A stretch of 64,000 nt of DNA from Acidobacteriota bacterium (lineage in GTDB: Bacteria > Acidobacteriota > Terriglobia > Versatilivoradales > Versatilivoraceae): assembly GCA_022826755.1 (NCBI GenBank), contig JAJDUG010000060.1, positions 1-64,000 of the forward strand. Reading direction: 5' to 3'. Made by a program: the position numbers and the translations under genes. A model generated the notes under the pieces. The model was not told the origin of the DNA, did not search any database, and saw only the letters and a list, made by a program, of their open reading frames with translations. Each line of letters starts with the position of its first letter. Within the stretch, counting starts at the first letter, position 1. Below, in pieces: positions 43,277-50,541 of the stretch.

Positions 43277-44974
43277 ATGACCAAGCCCATAGCACTGAGC
43301 CTGATTGCCTGCCTGGCCGCATTGGCCGGGACATCCGCCAATGATTTGTCCCGCTCGGACAAGTCGTTGCCTGCCTCGCCCTCGCTGGTCTTTGAGGACG
43401 TGGCTGCCGACGCGGGCCTGGATTTCCAGCACTTCAGCGGCAGCCCCGAGAAGCAGTACATTCTGGAGAGCATGAGCGGAGGCGTGGCCTGGATCGACTT
43501 CGACCGGGACGGTTGGATGGACCTCTACCTGGTCAACGGGGGGCACTGGGAGGAGCTGGTTCAAGGAAAGCGCACGGTTTCCAATGCGCTCTACCGGAAC
43601 AATGGCGACGGCACCTTTGCCAACGTGACCGAAAAGGCCGGAGTGGGGAATCGGCACTGGGGGATGGGAGTGGCCGCCGGAGACTACGACAACGACGGCT
43701 GGGTGGACCTGTTCGTCTGCAACTACGGCCCCAACACCCTCTACCGGAACAACGGCGACGGCACTTTCAAGGAGGTAACCGGCACGGCCGGGGTGGGGGA
43801 CGGACGGTGGGCGGTGAGCGCATCCTTCGGGGACTACGACGCCGACGGCTGGTTGGATCTCTACGTCACCAACACGGTCCGGTTCGACTTCAAGAATCCC
43901 GATCCCATGGAGTGCCACTACCGGGGGATTACGGTGCAGTGCGGACCCCTGGGGATGGTCGGCGATTCCGATATCCTCTACCGCAACAACGGAGATGGCA
44001 CCTTTCTTGACGTGAGCGAGAAGGCCGGCGTCTCGGATGTGACTCCGTCCTATGGACTGGGGGCCATCTGGACCGACTACGACAACGACGAAGACCTCGA
44101 TCTCTACGTGGCCAACGATCAAATGGCCAATTTTCTCTTTCGCAACCAGGGAGACGGCACCTTCGAGGAGACCGGGCTCTTTGCCGGAGCCGCTTTTAGC
44201 GATGACGGCACGGCCCAGGGCAGCATGGGAGTGGATTTCGGAGACTATGACCGCGACGGCCTGCTGGACATCTACATCACCCATTTTTCGGACGACTACA
44301 ATACGCTTTTCCGCAATCTGGGCCGGGGCAGGTTTAGAGACATGACCCGGGGGGCCGGACTCACGTTCAGCAGTTGGCCCATGGTGGGTTGGGGCACCGG
44401 GTTCGTGGACCTGGACCATGACGGCTGGGAAGACATCTTCGCCGCCAACGGCCACGTGTTTCCCCAGGTGGACGGATACAAGATCGGCACCAGCTTCCAT
44501 CAGCGCAGCCAGGTCTTTCGCAACCTGGGCGACGGGAAATTCCAGGAGGTGTCGGCCGGGCTCGACAAGCTCAAGTCCCGGTCCAGCCGGGGGGTGGCCT
44601 TTGCCGACTACGACAACGACGGCGATATGGACGTGGCCGTCAACAACCTGGACGGGGTCCCCTGGCTGTTGAGGAATCAGAAGGGGAGCGAGTCGGGCAA
44701 TTGGCTCCTGCTTTCCCTGGAGGGGACCCGAACCAACCGCAGCGCCATCGGGGCCCGGGTCACCCTCGAGACCGCGGAGGGGAGGCAGATGCGGGAGGTT
44801 CGGGGTGGTTCCAGCTATGAGTCCACCCACGACTTCCGGGTCCACTTCGGCCTGGGCCAGCTCGAGACCGTCAAGAAACTGACCGTCCGTTGGACCGATG
44901 GAACCACCCGGAGCTTCGAGAACCTGGCGGTCAACCGGACCTACCGGCTCAAGGAAGGCGGCGAGCTCGAATAG
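43277..44974 (+). CDS. CRTAC1-family FG-GAP/ASPIC-UnbV protein, subtype a, copy 2
   Basis: The 565-residue protein has a signal peptide (PIALSLIACLAALAGTSA), FG-GAP blades with loops such as DFDRDGWMDLYLVN, DYDNDGWVDLFVCN and DYDRDGLLDIYITH, and a C-terminal ASPIC/UnbV domain (TNRSAIGARVTLETAEGRQ to LTVRWTDG). It matches gene 7411 along its length, including the Cys pair CHYRGITVQCG and the MGVAA.DYDNDGW blade. ATG 43277 gives the best signal peptide. TPR gene 45240 follows after a repeat element, the same order as 7411/9229. It is probably a surface or periplasmic calcium-dependent propeller; its activity is not known. Confidence 0.88.
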   Translation: MTKPIALSLIACLAALAGTSANDLSRSDKSLPASPSLVFEDVAADAGLDFQHFSGSPEKQYILESMSGGVAWIDFDRDGWMDLYLVNGGHWEELVQGKRTVSNALYRNNGDGTFANVTEKAGVGNRHWGMGVAAGDYDNDGWVDLFVCNYGPNTLYRNNGDGTFKEVTGTAGVGDGRWAVSASFGDYDADGWLDLYVTNTVRFDFKNPDPMECHYRGITVQCGPLGMVGDSDILYRNNGDGTFLDVSEKAGVSDVTPSYGLGAIWTDYDNDEDLDLYVANDQMANFLFRNQGDGTFEETGLFAGAAFSDDGTAQGSMGVDFGDYDRDGLLDIYITHFSDDYNTLFRNLGRGRFRDMTRGAGLTFSSWPMVGWGTGFVDLDHDGWEDIFAANGHVFPQVDGYKIGTSFHQRSQVFRNLGDGKFQEVSAGLDKLKSRSSRGVAFADYDNDGDMDVAVNNLDGVPWLLRNQKGSESGNWLLLSLEGTRTNRSAIGARVTLETAEGRQMREVRGGSSYESTHDFRVHFGLGQLETVKKLTVRWTDGTTRSFENLAVNRTYRLKEGGELE

Positions 44975-44975
44975 G

Positions 44976-45190
44976 CCCCACCCGGGAGCGCGGGCGTCCC
45001 GCCCGCATGCTATCCCGTTGCGTGTCGCTCGGTTTCCCTGCGATACCGCTACCGGCCACCCTGTCGGCGGCAACCTCAACGGCCAAACCGAAGGAGACCC
45101 GGGGCGCGGTTCCGGGTCATCTCGAGTGGCGGAGAGGGCCAAGGCTGTGCCGGACTTTGTGCGGGCGGGACGCCCGCGCTCCCGGGGGGG
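44976..45190. repeat. 215-base element with inverted GCGGGCG termini, mosaic interior
   Basis: The element starts with CCCCACCCGGGAGC plus the GCGGGCG hairpin and ends with the inverted hairpin and GCTCCCGGGG. Its left interior matches the arms at 25 and 31791 (CCCGTTGCGTG, TCGGTTTCCCTGCGAT). Its right interior matches the other interior type (GGCCAAGGCTGTGCCGG), seen at 54139-54361. It begins two bases after the CRTAC1 stop. Confidence 0.8.
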
Positions 45191-45239
45191 ACATCCTCCA
45201 GACCATAAACCGGGAACAGGGTTTCCATCCTGCCCATCG

Positions 45240-46256
45240 ATGTTAATTATCCATCCGACGCGAAACTGCACAGGTTTACGATTCGTGAGCCGCGTCTTGC
45301 TGTGCCTATTGGCATCCTGCGTTCTTGAAACCGCCGCGGCCGCCGCCGAGTCACCCCATTACCTGGAGGCCCGGCAGAGGTATGAAGCCAAGGAATACCT
45401 CCTGGCCATGCTGGCCGCGGAGAGGGCCGTGCAGGAGGACGGGGAGAACGCCGGACACCGTTACCTTTATGGCGCCGTCCTGGCCGAGCTCAAGCAGTAT
45501 TCGGATGCCGAAGCCCATCTGCGGAAGGCCGTGGCCCTGGACGGCCGAAAGGCGGAATACCTTTACCAGTTGGGTCGGGTCTTGCTGGAACAGTCGCAGC
45601 AAGCCGTCATCCGGCGAGGCATGAGCGCGGGGGTGAGGATGTCCCGCAGCGAGGCCGTCGATGCCGAGGGCTTGGCGCTGCTGGAGCGAGCCGTCGAGCT
45701 GGACGGGGGACACCTGGCGGCACGGGTCCGCCTGGGGCGCGCCTACACCGATCAGAATCGATTCCTCGAGACGCTGGAGCAGTTCCAGGCGGTGGCCGAG
45801 GCCGATCCCCGCTATCCCGAGATCCAATCCTACTTGGCGGTGCTCTACCTGAAGATGGGACGGGTGATCCAGGCGATTCAGGCGCTGCAGGCCGAAGTCG
45901 AGCACTATCCCGACAACGCCATGGCCCGCCTGGACCTGGGCGACCTGCTGCTGCAGTTGGCTCAGCCCAGGGTGGCCCTCCGGCACCTGCTTGCGGCCGA
46001 GCGGGAGAGCCCGGAAACTCCCGATCTTCACTACGCCCTGGCCAAAGCCTACCGGGCCCTCGACCAGCCCGGGAAAGCCCTGGACTCGGCCCTCAAGTGC
46101 GTCGAGCTGGCCCCCGATGCGCCCGCGCCCCGCTACCTGCTGGCCCAGCTCCATCGCCGCAACGGTCAACCCGAGCTGGCTCGGCGGGAGCTGGCGACCG
46201 CCGAACGGTTGAGAAGCCGGCAGTCTGCCACCTACCGTCCCCCCAAGGCGGATTGA
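45240..46256 (+). CDS. exported TPR protein, subtype a, copy 3
   Basis: The 338-residue product has a signal segment (VSRVLLCLLASCVLETAAAAA), then repeats starting SPHYLEARQRYEAKEYLLAM, LLAMLAAERAVQEDGENA and LYGAVLAELKQYSDAEAHLR, closest to gene 39310. ATG 45240 has no clear ribosome site, and GTG 45285 would be an acceptable later start. The gene follows CRTAC1 gene 43277 on the same strand and converges on 7-heme cytochrome gene 46275, with only 18 bases between stops. It thus touches both partner families that the subtype-a TPR proteins accompany in this window. Confidence 0.83.
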   Translation: MLIIHPTRNCTGLRFVSRVLLCLLASCVLETAAAAAESPHYLEARQRYEAKEYLLAMLAAERAVQEDGENAGHRYLYGAVLAELKQYSDAEAHLRKAVALDGRKAEYLYQLGRVLLEQSQQAVIRRGMSAGVRMSRSEAVDAEGLALLERAVELDGGHLAARVRLGRAYTDQNRFLETLEQFQAVAEADPRYPEIQSYLAVLYLKMGRVIQAIQALQAEVEHYPDNAMARLDLGDLLLQLAQPRVALRHLLAAERESPETPDLHYALAKAYRALDQPGKALDSALKCVELAPDAPAPRYLLAQLHRRNGQPELARRELATAERLRSRQSATYRPPKAD

Positions 46257-46274
46257 TCCTGAATGTGTCTGCAA

Positions 46275-47435
46275 TCAGTCGGAAGCCGGCACGACCCGAA
46301 TCCAGTGGTCGGCAAAGGCCGAATGGGTCATGAATCCGGTCTCCTGGGGCATGTGACAGCGCACGCAGTCGGTGTTCGATTGGGGGCAGGGGACGGCGAA
46401 ATCGGCCTGGCGACCGTGGCAGCTCAGGCAGTTGCGATCGAAGGAGGCGGCCAGATTCTCGTGAGGGTCGTGGCAGGTGGTGCACTTGAGGCGGCCGCCG
46501 CTCTCGTTGTAGCAGCGGCTGAGCACCAGCCGCTCGGCGGGGAAGCGGACGCTGTGATCCATGGCCATGGCATGGCCCAGGGCTCTCAGGTCGGCTCCTC
46601 CCGGGGGGATCCCGTGGCAGGCGCCGCAGAAATAGACCTGCTCCAGGGCGCCCAGGCGGCCCGGATTGTCGATGCCGCGGGAGGGGTCGTCCGTTTCCTC
46701 GGCCATGGCCCGGATGTGTTGCTCACCCGACCCGTGGCAGCGCTCGCAGTGTACGCCGGCATCCGCCTCCGGGATTGAATCGGGAGGAGTGCTCTCGTTG
46801 CGGGTCATGTGGCAGCTCAGGCAATGGGCGCTCTCGTGCGGGTTCAACCAGCCTGCCAGGGCGTCGTAGGCATCCACCGGCCGCTTTTCCAGCCCGGTGG
46901 TGACATCCAGCTTCCCGATCTTCTGATACCAGCTCACGCGGCTCTGCCCGAATGCACCCTGTTCGCTCTGGCCGATAAAGGTAATCCCCTTTCTACCGGC
47001 TCCCACCCCCCAAAGCAGGCGCATGGTTTCCTCCCGCGTTCCCATTCGGGCCACCAGGTCCACCCCCGGCCGCTGTGGGGCGCGGCGTTCGATCCGATAC
47101 CTGACGCCGCTGTCCTGGTCCACGTGCTCGACGGGAAGCGCCCGCATCAACTCCGGGATGTCTTCCACTTTCAACATGGTATGGGCGTGGTCGCTGGCCA
47201 GTTGCCTGGAGGCGATCTCCTGGTGACAGGCGGCGCACTGCCCGGCGCCGTTTTCGACTGAATCGGAATCGGACTGGGAAGAGGTTGACATCAGCGCGGC
47301 CGGCAGCAGCCCCGCGGCCAGCAGCACCGGCAGCAGCCGCGCCCAGAGTTTTCCGGAGAGGGTCAGGCGTTGCCACCCAGCAGCCTGTCGTTGCCCGGAA
47401 GGGTTGATTTTAAAAGGGTTGTGGAGCATTTCCAT
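46275..47435 (-). CDS. 7-heme c-type cytochrome, copy 2
   Basis: The 386-residue protein has an N-terminal hydrophobic segment (LLPVLLAAGLLPAALM) and seven CXXCH motifs, first Cys at about 67, 205, 230, 270, 318, 336 and 357. LLWGVGAGRKGITFIG, FGQSRVSWYQ and the FMTHSAFADHWIR end match gene 40394 almost position for position. ATG 47435 has a weak GGAACG ribosome site; ATG 47429 and 47459 are alternatives. No FecR gene sits upstream of this copy. It lies back to back with TPR gene 47617, which suggests a shared regulatory region of 181 bases. Confidence 0.88.
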   Translation of the reverse strand: MEMLHNPFKINPSGQRQAAGWQRLTLSGKLWARLLPVLLAAGLLPAALMSTSSQSDSDSVENGAGQCAACHQEIASRQLASDHAHTMLKVEDIPELMRALPVEHVDQDSGVRYRIERRAPQRPGVDLVARMGTREETMRLLWGVGAGRKGITFIGQSEQGAFGQSRVSWYQKIGKLDVTTGLEKRPVDAYDALAGWLNPHESAHCLSCHMTRNESTPPDSIPEADAGVHCERCHGSGEQHIRAMAEETDDPSRGIDNPGRLGALEQVYFCGACHGIPPGGADLRALGHAMAMDHSVRFPAERLVLSRCYNESGGRLKCTTCHDPHENLAASFDRNCLSCHGRQADFAVPCPQSNTDCVRCHMPQETGFMTHSAFADHWIRVVPASD

Positions 47436-47616
47436 TTCGTTCCGGCCAGAAGCAGGCATCTTCGCGACCCACCGCCATCATGGACAGGGGCGCACCGTTT
47501 GTCAACCAAATCCCCGTTGCTTCCAGCCATCTCACCCGCTAGAGTAATCTTAGTGGAAATCGGCGTGGGCAGGGTCGTTCCAAGGGGCTGCCCCCACGAA
47601 TGCAGGGTCGAGCACG

Positions 47617-48669
47617 ATGATCGAGCACCGGAAACCCGCAAGCAACGCCATCGCCAATCGGCGTCGGGTGAAATCCCGCTGGGCGGGCGCCTGTCTTTGG
47701 ACGCTTGCCGGGATTTCAGGCCTGGTGACGGCGGGCTGGACCCAGTCGGCCCACTACCGGGAAGCGCGGGAACGGTTCGACAAGGGAGAATTCCTGCTGG
47801 CCATGCTGGCCGCCCAGAAGGCCGTGGAAGAAGATGGAGCCAATGCGGATCATCTCCACCTGTACGGCGCCGTCCTGCTGGAACTGAAGCAATTCTCGGA
47901 AGCGGAGGAGCATTTGCGGAAAGCCGTGGCCTCCGAGCCCGATCGGGCCGAATTTCAGCATTCCCTGGGGGAACTCCTGCTGGCCCGGACCATGGAGGCG
48001 GCCATCCTCAAGGAGACTCGCTCCGGCGTGGGCCAGCCCAGGATGCGGAACGTGGATCCCGAGGGGCTCAAGGCCCTGGAGCGCGCGGTAGCACTGGACC
48101 CCGACCTGCTGAAGGCCCGCCTGAGGCTGGGACGAGCCTACTACGACCTCAACCGGCACGACCTGGCGCTGGAGCAGTTCGAGGCTATCGCCCGCAAGAA
48201 TCCCCGCTATCCCTGGATCCATTCCTCCCGGGCGGTGGTTTACATGAACGCCGGCGCCGTCGATTCGGCGGTGCAGGCGCTGCAGGCGGAACTCCGGAAC
48301 TATCCCGATCACCATTCCGCCCGGCTGGAGCTGGGAGAGGCGATGCTGAAAGCCGGCGATACGGCCCGGGCGGTCGAGCACCTGGCCCGGTTGAAGGAGG
48401 AGGATGTGTCGCCGGCCGACCGCGTGGCGCTGAACCATTCGCTCTCCAAGGCCTACCGCGATCTGGGCCAACTGGAGAAGGCCCTGGCTGCCTCCCGCCG
48501 GGCTCTGGAGTTGGATCCCGACTTTCCCGACGGCCACTACCTGCTGGCTCAGTTGTACGAACAAACCGGACAAGCGGAGCTGGCCCGCCGGCAGATGGAG
48601 GCCTTTCGCAGGGTCCAACGCGAAAAGCGGCAGAGAACGCTGGGGCCCCTGCAAGGGGGACGCCGCTGA
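47617..48669 (+). CDS. exported TPR protein, subtype a, copy 4
   Basis: The 350-residue product has a hydrophobic segment (GACLWTLAGISGLVTAGW), then repeats starting SAHYREARERFDKGEFLLAM. Like copies 1 to 3 it has LYGAVLLELKQFSEAEEHLR and an insert of about 20 residues (AILKETRSGVGQPRMRNVD) before ALERAVALDPDLLKARLRLG. The C-terminal tail is basic (REKRQRTLGPLQGGRR). It is transcribed divergently from cytochrome gene 46275 and precedes GWxTD gene 48769, which has its own promoter candidate, so the two may be separately expressed. Confidence 0.86.
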   Translation: MIEHRKPASNAIANRRRVKSRWAGACLWTLAGISGLVTAGWTQSAHYREARERFDKGEFLLAMLAAQKAVEEDGANADHLHLYGAVLLELKQFSEAEEHLRKAVASEPDRAEFQHSLGELLLARTMEAAILKETRSGVGQPRMRNVDPEGLKALERAVALDPDLLKARLRLGRAYYDLNRHDLALEQFEAIARKNPRYPWIHSSRAVVYMNAGAVDSAVQALQAELRNYPDHHSARLELGEAMLKAGDTARAVEHLARLKEEDVSPADRVALNHSLSKAYRDLGQLEKALAASRRALELDPDFPDGHYLLAQLYEQTGQAELARRQMEAFRRVQREKRQRTLGPLQGGRR

Positions 48670-48676
48670 AATTCAT

Positions 48677-48704
48677 TTCACAAACGACCATTCGGGACTA
48701 TAAT
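48677..48704 (+). promoter_or_regulatory. candidate sigma-70-type promoter of GWxTD gene 48769
   Basis: TTCACA at 48677-48682 and a perfect TATAAT at 48699-48704 are separated by 16 bases. A start near 48711 would leave a leader of about 58 bases. The AT-rich patch stands out in its GC-rich surroundings. Confidence 0.6.
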
Positions 48705-48768
48705 TCGAAAGATCAATCAAACGTTAGATTGGTAGTCTTGTCCCGTTTGCCATTCCGGCAGGTGCCTT

Positions 48769-50382
48769 ATGCAAAAAAGATATCTTGATCGCTTCCCATC
48801 TCTGCTCCTTGTGTCCGTATTGATCCTTGGCTGTTCCCTGACGCTGCTGGCAAGGAAGAAGGGGGACAAGCGGCGGGAAAAATCTCTGCGAAACGAGACC
48901 TCCGACCGATATCTCAAGAAGTGGCTGGAGCAGGATGTCCTGTACATCATTACTCCCCAGGAAAAAGCCGCCTTCGACCAGTTGCAAACGGACGATGAGC
49001 GCTACCAGTTTGTGGAGCAGTTCTGGCTGCGCAGGGATCCCACCCCCGACACCATGGTCAATGAGACCCGCGACGAGCACTACCGGCGGATCGCCTACGC
49101 CAACGAGCGGTTTCCCTCGGGCAAGCCCGGGTGGAAGACCGACCGCGGCCGGATCTATATCACCTGGGGACCGCCCGATTCCATCGAGACCTTTCACGGC
49201 GGCGACATGACCCTGCGGGACTTCAATGAAGGGGGCGGGTGGTCGGTCAAATACCCACACATCAAGTGGCGCTACCGCCACATTGAGGGTCCGCACCTCG
49301 GCGCCGAGGTCATCATCGAGTTTGTGGACCGCGGCTTGAGCGGGGAATACCGCATCGCCAGGGATCCTTTCGAAAAGGACGCCCTGGCCAATGCGCCCGG
49401 CTACGACATCGACCAGAGGCTGATCCTGGGCGGGGTGGAGCCGATCAGCAGGAACCGTTTGCCCGGAGGGCTGGATGTCGAAGATTTCCACGCGTTCCAG
49501 AACGAGAAGTTGATGGAGACGGTCGCCCTGGGCCAGGCCCCCAAGATCCGGTTCAAGGACCTGGAAACGGTGGTGGACACCAAGCTGTCCTACAACCTCT
49601 TTCCCTTCGAGTTCAAGACGGACTACCTCAAGATCACCGACGATACCGTGCTGACGGCCATCACGGTGGCCATGAAGAACAGCGACATGACCTTCAAGGC
49701 GCGAGAGGGGGTTCACGAGGCCTCGGTCAACGTCTTCGGGCGCATCACCACCATCACCGGGCGCAGGGTGCACCTTTTCGAGGAGCCCATCCGCCAGATG
49801 ACCGCGGAGTCCACCTACAAGGAAGCCCTGGAACGGACCTCTCTCTATCAGACCAGCGTGCCCCTGTCCTCCGGAGTCTACAAGGTCGAATTGGTATTGA
49901 AGGACATCAACAGCGGCGACGTCGGCACCGTCTACCGCAGCATTCGGGTTCCCAAGTTTCCCGAAGACCAGTTGGCCACCAGCAGCATCATCCTGGCGGA
50001 CAGAATCGAGCCCCTGCCGGCTTACCAGGCGGCCGCCGGGCCCTTTGTGCTGGGAGGCTCCAAGGTCTTCCCCAACGTGGCCGAGACCTTTCATCGGGCC
50101 GTGCCCATGCGCATTTACTTCCAGGTGTACAACCTGTCCCTGGACGAAGAGACCCAGAAGCCCTCGGCGACCATCGAGTACATCCTGAAGAAGGGCGACA
50201 AGGAGATCCGCCGCTTCCGGGAGGGCAAGAGCACAACGGAAGGCGCCCTGCGGCAGGTGACGCTGGCCAAGCTGTTTCCTCTGAACAACCTTCAACCCGG
50301 CGACTACAGCCTGGTTCTGAACATCACCGACAACCTCGCCAACCGAACCGTGTCGCCGGTGGCCAAGTTCAAGGTTCAGTAG
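48769..50382 (+). CDS. GWxTD-domain exported protein, copy 2
   Basis: The 537-residue protein has a signal segment (LLLVSVLILGC) whose Cys at 22 could be lipidated, although the lipobox is imperfect. The GWxTD domain follows: YLKKWLEQDVLYIIT, FVEQFWLRRDPTPDT and GWKTDRGRIYITWGPPD at about 121-137. The C-terminal module from FPEDQLATSS (about residue 398) ends LQPGDYSLVLNITDN. Identity to copy 1 (10893) is high throughout, including the central KIRFKDLETVVDTKLSYN block. It is followed 159 bases later by VWA gene 50542, whose middle contains a related C-terminal module. The molecular role of the family is unknown. Confidence 0.88.
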   Translation: MQKRYLDRFPSLLLVSVLILGCSLTLLARKKGDKRREKSLRNETSDRYLKKWLEQDVLYIITPQEKAAFDQLQTDDERYQFVEQFWLRRDPTPDTMVNETRDEHYRRIAYANERFPSGKPGWKTDRGRIYITWGPPDSIETFHGGDMTLRDFNEGGGWSVKYPHIKWRYRHIEGPHLGAEVIIEFVDRGLSGEYRIARDPFEKDALANAPGYDIDQRLILGGVEPISRNRLPGGLDVEDFHAFQNEKLMETVALGQAPKIRFKDLETVVDTKLSYNLFPFEFKTDYLKITDDTVLTAITVAMKNSDMTFKAREGVHEASVNVFGRITTITGRRVHLFEEPIRQMTAESTYKEALERTSLYQTSVPLSSGVYKVELVLKDINSGDVGTVYRSIRVPKFPEDQLATSSIILADRIEPLPAYQAAAGPFVLGGSKVFPNVAETFHRAVPMRIYFQVYNLSLDEETQKPSATIEYILKKGDKEIRRFREGKSTTEGALRQVTLAKLFPLNNLQPGDYSLVLNITDNLANRTVSPVAKFKVQ

Positions 50383-50541
50383 CTTCCGGAGCTTTGCCGT
50401 TGCGCCGCCGGACGTTTCCCGGTCTCGGATGCCAGGGTAGCGGGGCTGTCATCGGAATTGCGCATCGCACCGGCGTGTTGTTGGAGGTGTCCACACTCGA
50501 TCCGGAGGCGCCGGACCGAATTCCAACTCAAGGGTGCTGAC

